Below, in pieces: positions 1 to 12,229 of a stretch of DNA of 64,000 nucleotides. The DNA comes from Neocallimastix lanati (nom. inval.). Taxonomy: Eukaryota > Neocallimastigomycota > Neocallimastigomycetes > Neocallimastigales > Neocallimastigaceae. The notes beneath the pieces were generated by a model. The model was not told the DNA's origin, did not search any database, and worked only from the letters and a program-made list of their open reading frames with translations. Position numbers and translations under genes: made by a program. Where the stretch lies: assembly GCA_016946835.1 (NCBI GenBank), contig JACVTC010000089.1, positions 181,001-245,000 of the forward strand. The letters run 5' to 3'. Every line of letters starts with the position of its first letter. Position 1 is the stretch's first letter.

Positions 1-114
1 TTGTTAAATACTTTAATTTCGACACTAACCATAAAGTTTAAAGTAAAAATGAGAAAAATAATAATATTATTAGTATTTATTGTATTGTATGTCTTTTCAG
101 TTTTTGTTCTGGTA

Positions 115-352
115 TTTAATACTCAAGACTAACACACATAAGGTTTCTGGATCAATGCGTATCTATCTCCTGAAGTTATATAGTGCGATTTTCATTCTTC
201 CAGAGTGTTTTTCCCTATAAATGAAGTTGATGTTCGCTTGCCATGGTAAGTATTCCTGTTGCTAGACTATGTAATTGGAAATGCAAAGAGCCCTTTCCCT
301 ATGAGAAGATTAGTGAAGCTGTTCCTCCCTCGATGATGGTACGGGAGATCAG
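115..352 (+). repeat. Dispersed repeat R, copy 1 (3'-truncated, followed by poly-A)
   Basis: This islet of higher GC aligns by eye with 12230-12465 over about 230 bases with substitutions and small indels. Shared blocks include AAGGTTTCT, TTTTTCCCTATAAATGAA, CCATGGTAA and ATTCCTGTTG. Homology stops near 350, where an A run begins. Both copies contain a 6-bp hairpin at the same place (here 193-198 with 202-207). No open frame was found in either strand. It could be a SINE-like or other noncoding mobile repeat; the class is unknown. Confidence 0.75.
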
Positions 353-360
353 TAAAAAAA

Positions 361-2892
361 AAAAAATTTAGATTAAGTTTGTAATTTCTTTTTTATTAGA
401 GTATTATTTTTTTTGTTTTGATTTTAATTAATAAAAATAATATATACTTTCATTTATTCAATTTTATTTAATATATAAACGTGTATCATTTTATTAAGTA
501 ATATATGATAAATTATATTAATTAATTAAAAAATTCTTGTCATACCTAATAATTAAATTAAAAATTTAATCCTCATTAATGAATCTTTATAAATTTTAGA
601 TAAGGGTTAAGTTGAAGAATTATGGATAAATAATTAACAATTCTAATATTAAATTATCATTATTATTTTAATTTAATATTTAGATTAAATTATAAATCTA
701 ATGATTTGCCATTATGACATTTATTAATAAAAAGATATCTTTAATTTAATTCTTCAAATTTTATATTTATACTTTTTGTTTTTTCATTATTTATGAATTA
801 GTCTTCACACTAAATATTAAATGATATTAATATTTATTTATTAAATCAAAAAATAATGATAATAAATGATAATTATACTATTAATTGTTATTATTTATTT
901 TACCTTACATATATATTTAATTTTAAATTATTAAGGGTAATAATATATATAAAAAAGTTATATTTATTTACAACATTTTTTTATATTTCAATTAAATATA
1001 AAATATATTTATAATATAGTATTGCCTTATTGAATAACTTTTTACTTTATATATTAATGAAATTGATGAAATTCAAATTTATTATTTATTTACTATTATG
1101 GTCTAATTAGATAAAAAAAATATATAAAATATAGTTTCATCTTTAATTTATATTTTAATTTAAAAATTAAAATTAATTAACCACAGAAAATTGTGATGAT
1201 AAAATTTAATAAAAAAAAATCATAAAATGATTTAATGAGATATTAATTTATAATTAAAGTATATTAAAAAAACTTTTTTGTTTACTAAAACTGTAAAAAA
1301 AAAAAACATAAAGGATATAATATAAAACGCAAATAAAAACTTTAATTATTAATAAATTATTTTATTAATAATTACATAAAAATAAATTAATAAATCATTT
1401 GTAAATTCGTGACATAAATAAAACGTGATCGAAATAACGTGATATAATTAAAATTATGTAAAAACATAAAATTATTCAAGAGCATAGAAATTAATGTAAA
1501 CATAACTTATAAATTTCTTTTTATATTTTTATATTGATATTTTATTTTATTATATCTTTAATAATTATTATTTTATATTAATATTTTATATTTTATTAAT
1601 TATAATAAATTTATATTATTATTTTATGAATATTTTATTTGAATATTTAATATTTTATTTTATATTTTATATTAAATACTTTAAATACTTAATAGTTATT
1701 TTAAAAAAATTAATTAATTAAATAGTTTATTATGAATTACAAATATAAAAGCAAGAATAATTTTTAATAATTATTCTTTGCACAGTTTTATGCCAAATTT
1801 ATATTATAATTCTTTTATATTTTGGAGATAATAATTAAATACATGTATTAATTTTATAATTATTTTTAAATAATAAATAAATAAAATTTATAATTAAATA
1901 ACTTTAAATATAACTTCTCCCAAAAAGAGAACTACCTAGGCGTACTTTATCAGATACTCAATACAAATTATTTGTAATATATTATGAATATAAACATATT
2001 TCATATACAATTATTATTCATTATAAATATTCATATTAAAAAATCATTAATAATTTGTTTTAAAATAATTACATTATACCCATTAAAATAAATGAAAATT
2101 TAAATATCACTTTTATTTATTATTAATTAGACTATATTTTTCTTAGCAGTATATATATAATATTGGGAATAATTAATCTATTATATTACGTATATTACGT
2201 AAGAATGGAAATAATTAAATTATAATATGTAGTATTAAAAATTGAAAATTTAATTTATAATAAAAAAATTATAAAATTATAATATACTTATTATTTTATA
2301 TTATTCTTTTATATAAAATTTAAATTTATTATATATTTAAATTAATATATTTTTATATTCAATAATAAATATATTGTTTTTATATTTTCCTTTTTTTTTA
2401 ATGGAAAATAATATAAATTTTTATTTAAAATAAAGTTTTGTGTAACTAAAAATAATGTAAATGTAAATCTATTAACTCGGAGATTTAAATTGTAATAGTT
2501 AAAATTTTAATGTTTTTTTTTTTTATTTTTTTTCATTTTATTTTTAATAATTAAAAAAATTTTTTTTATATTTAATAATTAAATTTTTTAATTTTTTTTG
2601 CTTTTAATTAATTATAAAATTCTATTCATATTAAGATATATAATAATATATTATGAAAATAAAAACTTTAATTATTAATAGAAATAAATTAATAAATCAT
2701 TAATTAATCATTTGATTAATTATCACTAATTTATAACATAAATTATATGTCATGTTAATATGTAAATAATTTATAAATTAAGTTTTATTTAATTATTTTT
2801 ATATATTTTTATAATATATATTTTTATATTTTTATATATTATAATTATAATTTATAATTATATTTATTATATCCTTTATTATTTATATTATA
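361..2892. other. AT-rich intergenic stretch, no gene seen
   Basis: This is almost pure A/T with short homopolymers. Nothing coding was recognised. Around 1776-1960 two short blocks (ATTCTTTGCA, then AACTTCTCCC followed by AAAAGAGA) recur in the same order at 5976-6170, a possible very diverged repeat. Confidence 0.6.
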
Positions 2893-2901
2893 CTTTATAT
2901 A
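2893..2901. repeat. Target-site duplication of the MULE, left copy
   Basis: The 9-mer CTTTATATA lies immediately outside the left terminal repeat and is identical to 5891-5899 outside the right terminal repeat. Confidence 0.55.
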
Positions 2902-3089
2902 GGGGAGGTTGCATTACGGCAATTTTTCACGTGATATATATAAATATGTGGCTATAACTATATTATGCTACATAATATTATTTTATTGTATTAATTTGTT
3001 ATTTCAATTTTTAATTTAATTATTAAGTGAATAATTAAATAAATCATATAATGGTTAGATTTTATGATTTTAATTCTTTTATTTAAATG

Positions 3090-3455
3090 GGGAGAGTTGC
3101 ATTTCCCCAAATTGCATTTCGCCAGGTTGCATTTCGCCAAGTGGCGTAGTATTAAAATGTTGCATTTCCCCAAGTTGCATTTCGACAAGTAAAGTATTGA
3201 TATAAATAAATGAATAAATAAATAAATATTAATTCAAAAAATATTTTTTTTAAAATTGTTTTTATGCGATATTAATAATATTTAATTTTATTTATTGATT
3301 TATTTATTTATTTAATAATTTTCAATCTGGAGAAATGCAACTTGGCGAATTGCAATTTGGCGAAATGCCACATTTTTTTAACACGCCACATGCTTTCAAA
3401 AAAATTGGCGAAATGCAATCTGGCGAAATGCAATTTGGCGAAATGCCCCACACCC
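3090..3455. mobile_element. 366-bp MITE with subterminal 15-bp repeats, nested in the MULE
   Basis: The 9-mer ATTTAAATG occurs directly repeated at 3081-3089 and 3456-3464. Between them the ends are inverted repeats of about 50 bp built from TTGCATTTCGCCA units. On the left, TTGCATTTC starts at 3097, 3112, 3127, 3160 and 3175. On the right, the reverse complement occurs at about 3332, 3347, 3362, 3410, 3425 and 3440. Most spacings are exactly 15 bp. The middle (3193-3325) is A/T filler with no open frame. The 9-bp duplication and the end motif shared with the surrounding MULE suggest it was mobilised by a MULE transposase. Confidence 0.75.
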
Positions 3456-3719
3456 ATTTAAATGCTATTAATAAAAAAACTATATAAAAATATAAATGTT
3501 ATTAAAAATATAAATATTATTAATAATAAATCTTTTATTTAAAAATTATTAAAAAAAATAATTATAATGATAAAATTATTAATTATAGAGACGCATTTGA
3601 ATATTTATTTAAATTGTATAAATTTATTAAGCTTTATAAATTAAATTTTTGAATGAAAGAATTATTATTATTTCGTTTGGTTATTCCTCATTTCTTAATT
3701 ATTTATTATAAAATAATAT

Positions 3720-4749
3720 TTATAATATATTATTTAAATCAGTTAAACAATCAAACCACAAATTAGTAGTATTATTTCTATCCCATTTAGCATTAATTAA
3801 CTTGGCTTCAATATTATTGTAGCGTTCAATTAAGACACTGATTTCATTAGTTTTATTTACTGCTCTTTTTTTTATTTTCCAAATTCCTCTTATTTTTCTT
3901 TGATAATCATAATATGGTAAATGTTCAAGTTCATTTAATTTATCTATTAATTCATAATAAGATGGTTTTGTTGGAAATAAACTATTTAAATAATTATTGA
4001 GTGATTCTGCAATTATAATATTATTGTTACACGTTTTAGCATTTTTTTTAATTTTTTAAATAATATTTTATATGTTTCTTGTTCTTTATTTTTTAATATT
4101 GCAAAAGAAGTAGTGTAAAAACTATCTAATTCTTTAGCGTAAGTTCTTGTAATAAATATTTGATAACTAAATTTAGGGGCAATAAAAAATGTACCATCAA
4201 CAAATATCTCATCATTATATTCTAAATAATTTTACTTGAAAAAGGTATTGAAAATTATTAAATTAGTATTTTTTGAATATAATAAAATTTTCACCTCACT
4301 TTGTTTTATAATATTTAAATTTATTAGGAATTTCAGTAAATGTTGTTAAATTGGATGGTAGTTTTTTGTTTAAATTTCTTGATATTTGGGATTTAATTGA
4401 ATTATATTCTGGACATATAAATCTCATTTCTTTAGAAACTTTATTATATAGGGGTTTTATTTTTATACCAAAAGGAATTGAACTTTTTTCAATTCCATTT
4501 TTAATTTTATGTTTCATTATAGATAGAGATACATCGTATTCTTTTTTAGGATGATTATGTGAACTATTATATTTTAAGATTTCTTTCTTATCATTTAAAA
4601 TAATAAAAGATTTACATTTATTTCGGTACATAAACTTTGGAATAATCTTTTCTTATATACGAAAAATTAAATTTATATTTTTTATTAATAATAATTTATT
4701 TTTTTCCTTTGTTAGACTCACTTACATCAATAATTAGATTTTCTTCCAT
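3720..4749 (-). pseudogene. FLYWCH zinc finger/MULE transposase, disrupted
   Basis: Reading leftward from an ATG at 4749, the first segment contains a C-x-H-N-H FLYWCH-type pattern (YRNKCKSFIIL, then SSHNHPKKEYD). It is followed by the MULE transposase core, with the first catalytic aspartate in IFVDGTFFIAPKFSYQ (about 4150-4220) and the family block KNKEQETYKILFKKLK. The last segment runs open to a stop at 3720 and contains helical charged sequence (WKIKKRAVNKTNE). Breaks seen: a stop plus frame change near 4690, a frame change near 4630, another near 4296-4310, and an in-frame stop just before the catalytic aspartate. About 340 codons remain, so the C-terminal half is short for the family. 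The transposase would act on the element's own terminal repeats; here it is dead. Confidence 0.85.
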
Positions 4750-4914
4750 TTCTATATTTTTATAAATATTTTTTAATTATATAATTAAAATTTTTATATT
4801 AATTATCCAATATTATTCTTAATACTAATTTTGAAAAATTAGTTTTTCAATTATTTGTAAAAAAAAAAAATAATAAATAAATAAAGAATGCAATAATATA
4901 AGTACAAGTATACA

Positions 4915-5065
4915 AAATAAAATAAAATAAAATAAAATAAATAGTAGAAATATGAATATAAAGTACAGATTGAATAAAATAAAATAAATAGTAGAAATAT
5001 GAATATAAAGTACAGATTGAATAAAATAAAATAAAATAAATATTGAATGTAATAATATAAAAGTA
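4915..5065 (-). repeat. Minisatellite arm, reverse orientation (2 units plus fragments)
   Basis: There are two copies of the unit containing CAATCTGTACTTTATATTC on the minus strand, separated by TTTTA pentamers. They face five plus-strand copies at 5341-5645 across a spacer of about 275 bp. Confidence 0.85.
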
Positions 5066-5340
5066 CAAGTATATAAAATAAAATAAAATAAATATTTATT
5101 ATTATTTTTATTAAAGATTATTAAAGACAATTTATTTTTAGAAATAAAATGTTTTATTTAATTATATATGTTAGAAAGCAAAAAAATCATTTATATTTAG
5201 TGAAATTATTAACAATAATATTATTGTTTTATATATTAAATTACATCATTAATTGAATACAATAAAAATGTAAAAAATTTTCATTTCTAAAACAATGATC
5301 GATCTGTAATATTCTTTAATAAAAAATAATATTAGATATT

Positions 5341-5645
5341 TATTTTATTTTATTTTATTTTATTTTATTTTATTCAATCTGTACTTTATATTCATATTCT
5401 ACTTTTTATTTTATTTTATTTTATTTTATTTTATTCAATCTGTACTTTATATTCATATTCTACTATTTATTTTATTTTATTTTATTTTATTCAATCTGTA
5501 CTTTATATTCATATTCTACTATTTATTTTATTTTATTTTATTTTATTCAATCTGTACTTTATATTTATATTCTACTATTTATTTTATTTTATTTTATTCA
5601 ATCTGTACTTTATTTTCATATTCTACTATTTATTTTATTTTATTT
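5341..5645 (+). repeat. Minisatellite arm, forward orientation (5 units)
   Basis: CAATCTGTACTTTA begins at 5375, 5436, 5492, 5548 and 5599. The periods of 61, 56, 56 and 51 bp differ by whole TTTTA pentamers. Each unit ends in ATATTCTACTATT followed by TTTTA repeats. The same family recurs at 49285-49345 (minus) and 49470-49690 (plus). Confidence 0.9.
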
Positions 5646-5890
5646 TATATACTTATTACATTCTTTATTTATTTATTTATTTGTTTATTTATTTATACAT
5701 TTATTTTTTTTACATATAATTGTATTATTACATTCTTTATTTATTTATTTATTTGTTTGTTTATTTATTTATGCATTTATTTTTTTACATATAATTGTAT
5801 TAAAGTTTTTTATGGCGTTTTACAAGCCATTAAAAATAAATGGCGTATTGAAAATTTGTATTATAAAAATTGGCGAAATGAACCACATTC

Positions 5891-5899
5891 CTTTATATA
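5891..5899. repeat. Target-site duplication of the MULE, right copy
   Basis: The 9-mer CTTTATATA lies immediately outside the right terminal repeat and matches 2893-2901. Confidence 0.55.
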
Positions 5900-7114
5900 A
5901 GCTAAATAATTAATTATTATTTTAAAATAGTTTATAATTAAACAGTATTATATAAAGAAAACTTTTTCTTAATATTTATTCTTTGCAGCGAAATTCCCAT
6001 AATCAATATATATTTATTTTTATTATATAAAAGTCATTTAATAATATGAAATTATAAAATTTTATATTTAAATAAATTTAACTTATAAAATAAACAAGTA
6101 AATGAAATAAATTATATTTATAAAAGCATAAATAATAAATAGAACTTCTCCCTAAAAGAGATAAAAACTAACCGAGTTATATCAATAACATAAAAATATT
6201 TTCTTTTTTCATTTATTTTTCTAAATCAATTGTGATTTTCAATCTTAAACTTCAAATAATCTAAATATTAATACTTTAATGATTTGAATTTTCTTTTCCC
6301 TCTTAAAAATCCCACTACTATAATACACATTTTATAAATTTTACTTTACATATGAAATACTTTTAATTATTTCAAAAAGCTTTAGTAATTAAAATAATAA
6401 ATATTTTTATTTAAAGAGTATTAAGCTTTAAGGGGAATGTCAGAAATAAAATTTAATATATGAATATTGTTTTTATTATTAAACAAATTATCATATAAAT
6501 TTTATACATAAATATTATGAATTATTAAGATGATTATTTATTATATAAATTGTATGGCGAATATTTGATATACAGAGAACATTTATGTAATAACACTAAT
6601 AAATATTATTAAAATTTATTTATATAATAAAATTGTATATAATAGTAAACTACAATAATAATAAGATTATATAAAATATAAATAAAAATAATAAATAAAT
6701 AATAAATAAAATTTTGAAATTGAAAATTTAAAGTATTTATTTTCATACAAAATATGCTTAATTGCTTGTGTAACATATACAATATTAATTAAACAACCAA
6801 TAATTATATTATTTATATTAAAATATTAATATTCATTTTCTAACAATAAAAAAATATTAATTGCATTTATTAAAATTACTTTTATTACTAATAGTTACTA
6901 ATTTATTAAGTTTAAAGAATACTTCATGAGCATGCCTTAAATATATATTAACCTAAAGAAATGATTAATCCATATATATCATAGATAAAAACTCGTTTAT
7001 CATATTAGTTTAAATATTCCTTTTAGTTCTTTTTCTTATAAATAAAAGAAAGAGATATTTAATAAAATTTATATCTCGAATTAATTCATGTTAATTAAAA
7101 AAAATAATAAAATT
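5900..7114. other. AT-rich intergenic stretch, no gene seen
   Basis: This is A/T filler. The only distinct stretch is 5976-6170, which shares two short ordered blocks with 1776-1960. No open frame or RNA gene was recognised. Confidence 0.6.
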
Positions 7115-8018
7115 AACAGTTTTCAATTTTTAGTCGCACTTACTGCCTGGTCCTCTTTCCGGTTATGAAGTCGGGATCATGAATGTTGTTCTTGTTATGG
7201 ATATTTTCTATATCTTCTTCCCCATTCCACAGTAAGAATGGTGATACTTTCAATGAAAAAAGTAAATTAACCACTTGTAATGCTGAAATGAGGTATTGTG
7301 ATTTAAAGGAAGCAAATAACAAAGCTACTCTTAAAGGTGTTATTACTTTTAGTGTCGTCCTTGGCTCTCAATTTAGAACTCTTATGGCTACTTATCTTGG
7401 TGAACTGTTTTGTTGTCAATGGACTATTATGATCGATGTCTGTATCTTCACTTGTGATGTTGTCATTCAAGATTTATTTGTTCGTTCATGGATTATGATT
7501 GTCATTAGTCGTCATATCACTGATCTCTCTATTGATTGTAATGGAATCCTTTGTCTAACTTACATTTTCTGAAGTCCAGCCAAAATTAAAGGTATACTTT
7601 CTTCTTGTTACCAACTTATGACTACTTTCGGCATTATGACTACATTTCTACTTGGGCTTTCTCTACTCAAACTAAAAATAGTAAGACCTGACAATATCTT
7701 GCTGTTTCTAATATTTTCCTTATAGTCATCTCTTCTGCTTGGACTTTGGGTCCAGTTCTATAAGTTTATCAATCTGAAATTTTCCTACTTCGTGTCAGAA
7801 TTATGGGTTCTGTTGTTGATACCGTTTATAACTTCTTAAGAATTTGGATTATTGCTTTTGTTGGTCCAGCTCATATGAAAGTCTAGTCTACCAAACCTTG
7901 TTTCTTTTTGCTTCTGTATGTCTTCTTGCTTGGATTTTCCCTCAATTCTATCTATGTTATTGAATGTATGGATTTTAATACTGATGAAATAGATATTAAA
8001 ATGGCTGGTAAAGCTTAA
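7115..8018 (+). pseudogene. Hexose/sugar transporter (MFS) pseudogene
   Basis: Three frames together give a recognisable MFS sugar porter from start to end. First comes LSGYEVGIMNVV near 7150-7185, which is TM1 of hexose transporters. Then LGSQFRTLMATYLGE (TM2 and loop), a SWIMIVISRHI segment (TM4), and SPAKIKGILSSCYQLMTTFG at about 7575-7635. VYQSEIFLLRVRIMGS at about 7765-7815 corresponds to the conserved PESPR-region loop, and the C-terminal motif is DEIDIKMAGKA before TAA at 8018. Breaks include a frame change after TM1 near 7200, TGA at 7570, another frame change near 7655-7700, and TAA and TAG codons downstream. At about 300 codons it is much shorter than the usual 450-550, so internal deletions occurred. 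A functional version would import hexoses across the plasma membrane; this copy cannot. GC content is well above the flanks. Confidence 0.8.
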
Positions 8019-8063
8019 ATTCATAAAAGTTTAAAATAAATTAAAGAAAAAAAAATAACTATA

Positions 8064-8103
<40 letters not shown>

Positions 8104-8398
8104 GAACAACAAAAAATTAAATAATATATATATAATTTTATATATTTGATTTATTATTCTAATTCATAATAATAAAAATGATTGTAAAATTAATATAGTA
8201 GAAATAGTAATATATTATTAAAAATAAAGATCTAAATATTTAAAGAATATTATAATAATAATTATAACAATGATAATATTGTTACAAATTAATAATAATA
8301 ATAATAAATAATTAATAATAAAGAAAATAATTCAGAAAATAATACAATAAAAAAAATAATAATAAAATATAATATAATTTATAATATATAATATGATA

Positions 8399-8638
8399 TT
8401 TATTAATTGTGAGTTAAATACTTTTGATATTAATCCATATAAAACTACTAGTTTAACAAAATTAGTGTTATTCTTGTTGCTCTCTCAGTGGTATTAAAAC
8501 TCATGAAGATATTGTAGTTTATTATAGGAATAGAGCAAAAGATGTTTTAATAAGTGAATCTCTTATTAAGGCTCATAATAAATTGGAATTTCGTAAAAAT
8601 TTATTAAACGTCAAATCTAATAACAAAAGAAAAGTTTA
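8399..8638 (+). pseudogene. Unrecognised ORF remnant
   Basis: Two frames joined near 8485 give about 78 codons of non-repetitive, charged sequence, including the segment YYRNRAKDVLISESLIKAHN, ending at TAA 8638. I do not recognise the family. It lies between an A/T tract and a CTA-repeat, with no visible partner. It may be the last exon or fragment of a lost gene. Normal codon variety distinguishes it from the surrounding simple sequence. Confidence 0.35.
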
Positions 8639-9381
<743 letters not shown>

Positions 9382-10740
9382 TTAACAAGATTACAAGCTT
9401 CATTTCTTTTTCATTTAAAGCAATCATTAGAACTTTCATTTGAATGAGCAAGTTCTACCTTTTTTTTCAATTCATTCTTTGGAACTGAAGTAGCATATAT
9501 ATAAAGCAATAGCATCAGCACCATAAATACGTGATTGAAAAATTTGATATGGATCAATAATAAAATCATTTTGAAGAATTACTGGACGATTTGGGATTTT
9601 ATCTACGGCATTACGAATTTCCCTCAAATCATTTAAGGAGATATTAAACTATTTTAATTCAGTGAAAACTAAAAAACAATTAATACTAGTTGAAACATAT
9701 TCAAGATTTTTTTCAATAAAATGTAAGTTTGTATCAATTTTCCCTTTACTTGGAGAAGCTCGCTTAACTTCAGCAATAACAGCAATATCTAAATACTCAT
9801 CATTTTTTTCACTATGACTTTGATCTATAGCAAATTTGGATAAATTTTTAATATAGGTCAAGATTCAAAGATTAAAAGTGGAGATGTTGACATTAAAAAC
9901 AATACAAAAGAAAATGTTCTAGTTTCAACATCTTAAAAATAAAATATTTAAAATAATTAAGCTCCGTTATTATCAAGTACCGACAATATTATTACATCAC
10001 CAGTAAATACTAAACCTTCCTTCATCCATAATCCTGTCGTCCTTAAGAATATGACCTGAAGTTATACCTTTTTGACTACTATAACCTAACTTATATACAG
10101 GATAAATTAAAACTTCAAGAATATGAAGTTCACTCCATTTACCATCTTCCAATTTTAAGAAATTAGAAAACATAAGAAAACCGTCTTCACTAGCAATGCT
10201 TTCGGGATGGAACTGTACCACTTCCATAACATATTCTTTATGACGAATACCCATAACTTTTTTATTATTTGTCCAACTTTTAATTTCTAAACAATCAGGA
10301 AGACAAGAAGGTTTTGGATCACCAGATAGAGAGTGATTACTAGTAACTTGAATATCTTAAGGAATACCTTTAAACAAGCCCTTACCATCATAAGTAATAG
10401 AAGATGTTTTTCCATGAACAATTTCTCCTATATAAGTAACAGTACCACAATAGAGGGCAAATATACACTGTTCTCTAAGACATACACCTGAAATTGGAAT
10501 TTTACAAGCAAAAGCTTCAATTTCTTCTCTAGAAATACCAGAAGAATTTAAATGATAATAGGGACCAGGTCAAATAACAATATTTCTCGGATTTAAAGTA
10601 ATACATTCTTCAATTGTAACTTTATCAATTCTATAAACAATAACATGTACACCTAACTGTTCAAGATATTGATAAAAATTATAAGTACATCTATTATAAT
10701 TATCTATCATAAGTGAAACTATTATAATTATCTATCAGAG
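9382..10740 (-). pseudogene. TRP3-like: TRP3/trpC-type anthranilate synthase component II-IGPS fusion, truncated and disrupted
   Basis: Minus strand: the glutamine amidotransferase domain runs from about 10740 to 10100 (TLIDNYNSFTY, GVCLREQ with the nucleophilic Cys kept, MGIRHKEYVMEVVQFHPES with the catalytic His and Glu kept). Indole-3-glycerol-phosphate synthase then runs from about 9880 to 9382 (AVIAEVKRASPSKG, LNDLREIRNAVDKIPNRPVI). The domain order matches fungal TRP3/trpC of tryptophan synthesis. Damage: a 28-bp tandem duplication (10692-10737) near the start, TGA in place of Ser before PGP, TAA in GIP*DIQ, TAG in place of Trp in the IGPS, several frame changes, and GVCLG-H altered to GVCLR-E. 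The IGPS stops about halfway, and any PRAI domain is missing. It is clearly dead, and the many coherent residues suggest loss is fairly recent. Confidence 0.88.
10692..10737 (-). repeat. 28-bp tandem duplication inside the TRP3-like pseudogene
   Basis: The 18-mer TATTATAATTATCTATCA occurs at 10692-10709 and 10720-10737, a period of 28. It duplicates the codons for IDNYN and, not being a multiple of three, shifts the frame. Confidence 0.85.
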
Positions 10741-10880
10741 TCATTGGCCCTGCTAGCCTGTCTTACTGCTCCTAGTTAGTAATAGAATAACAACCCTTCT
10801 CGATTACTAGCCTTAGGCATAATTTCTGTAGAGAGAGCGACAGATCGAACCAAAAATGACTTTTTAGAATATCGCCAGAA
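10741..10880. other. GC-richer islet of unknown origin
   Basis: This stretch abuts the N-terminal end of the TRP3-like pseudogene. The minus strand gives a mostly open reading with one stop (for example IMPKASNREGLLFYY), which I do not recognise. It may be the tail of the LINE fragment next to it or a separate repeat. Confidence 0.3.
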
Positions 10881-10916
10881 ATGATTTGGTTTTTAAATAA
10901 AACATCACATTCCCTT

Positions 10917-11435
10917 TTATAAATTTAAATCAGTAGAATTTACATCACTTCCACTAAGAAGAAGGTTATATAATTGGTACCACATCACATATATATTTAC
11001 ATACTCATTATCCAGAAACTTATTTATATTAACACGATTTTCGCCACTTGACCTATTCACTACATTATTAGTAACAATACTATTAATTTTCATTATCACT
11101 AATATTATAATTCCTATTTTCACTATTAATAATTACTACTATTAATAATATTATTTCTATTGTTATTATTATTAATATTATATACTTCATTACTACTATC
11201 AGAAACTTGATTCTATATTATTAATATCTGTGATAACAGTGTTTACATTATTATTTGATATTGGACACTATTTGCACATTTATTAAATAGTGTTATTAAT
11301 GAGCAAGTAAAACAAAATTGGTGAAAGGGGACAACCTTGACGAACGCTTTTCTTAATGCAAAATGGTTCCAGTAACTGTCCATTAACCCTTACACTAGCC
11401 TTAAAAGATAAGTATATGTTTTCAATAGCATTAAT
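10917..11435 (-). pseudogene. LINE reverse-transcriptase fragment
   Basis: From 11435 leftward, 48 codons are open and contain SVRQGCPLSPILFYLLINN, the conserved non-LTR reverse-transcriptase block, preceded by SFKASVRVNGQLLEP. After a stop near 11290 the frame becomes Asn/Ser-rich, with a 68-codon open piece (10917-11123) that I cannot place in the RT. The catalytic FADD block is not found. The sequence upstream of the GCPLSP block differs from the LINE family at 61-64 kb, so it probably belongs to another clade. Confidence 0.65.
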
Positions 11436-11802
11436 TATTATTATTTTAATAAATAATTAATTTAGATTAAGATATTATCAATATTGCTAATAATATATGA
11501 ATTTTATCTTCTTCTCATTTTTACAGAAGCATTAGTAATAAAAAGGGTAATAAAGTATGGCAACGAAGGAATATGAACATTATGGAATATTCGAGTTATA
11601 ATTTAAATTATTAATATAAAATTCATATTATTTATCTTATTGCATAATATAATAATATTTTATTAATATTATAATTAATTATATTGTAATAAAATATTAC
11701 AGAAAATAATGAATAATTAAGATGTGATTATTGAAATTGAATTACTTATATGGGGTTTAGTTGTTAATTATGAGATTCAAATAATTCTTGTATTGAAAAA
11801 AA

Positions 11803-11837
<35 letters not shown>

Positions 11838-12141
11838 AATAAATGATGGGTTATAATGATATAGGTGTCGTTATAACTTGGACACAGTTACTCAATGATA
11901 CAGGATTTATGTAAACATACTGGATGTCATTAATTCAATTATTACTTTTACCTCTTTTACTTAAATTGCTAATTAATGTTCATTTATTAATAAGTAATCA
12001 TGTAACTTTTAGAATAGATTTTTGAATATAAAAACTTCATGTATTTTACTTTATATTGACTTTGAAGTCAATATTAGCATTCAATTAATAATAAATAAAA
12101 TAACAATATTAAACCATAATTAAATATATTAACTTTTTATT

Positions 12142-12175
<34 letters not shown>

Positions 12176-12229
12176 TGTTATTAGTTTATTATTAATTAAC
12201 TACAACGATCTAGTGAGTACAACCATTTT
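11436..12229. other. AT-rich intergenic stretch, no gene seen
   Basis: It contains a short AAAT array near 11803-11840 and a 34-nt poly-T near 12140-12174. No coding signal. Confidence 0.7.

Larger units (their letters stand above)
2902..5890 (-). mobile_element. Full-length MULE (Mutator-like) DNA transposon, inactive
   Basis: The left end begins GGGGAGGTTGCATTACGGC. The right end, read inward, begins GAATGTGGTTCATTTCGCC. Both continue into CAATTTTT, giving imperfect terminal inverted repeats of about 27 bp. The element is bounded on both sides by the same 9-mer CTTTATATA (2893-2901 and 5891-5899); 9-bp target duplications are typical of MULEs. Inside are a FLYWCH/MULE transposase pseudogene, a nested MITE at 3090-3455, and an inverted pair of minisatellite arms (about 4915-5065 and 5341-5645). 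The transposase is broken, so the copy cannot be autonomous. The ends are my inference; in such A/T-rich DNA a 9-mer match alone would be weak. Confidence 0.65.

Noticed and set aside
3090-3455. CRISPR-like array of short repeats
   Set aside because: The 15-bp units are inverted between the two sides and have 2-6 base gaps instead of spacers, and 9-bp target duplications flank them; a MITE fits better.
7836-8024. Minus-strand 62-codon frame
   Set aside because: Antisense shadow of the hexose-transporter pseudogene.
9382-10740. Reading the in-frame TAA, TAG and TGA codons as evidence of an altered genetic code
   Set aside because: All three stop types occur there together with frame changes and truncation, while the intact kinase, F-box and membrane-protein genes use normal stops and TGG for Trp.
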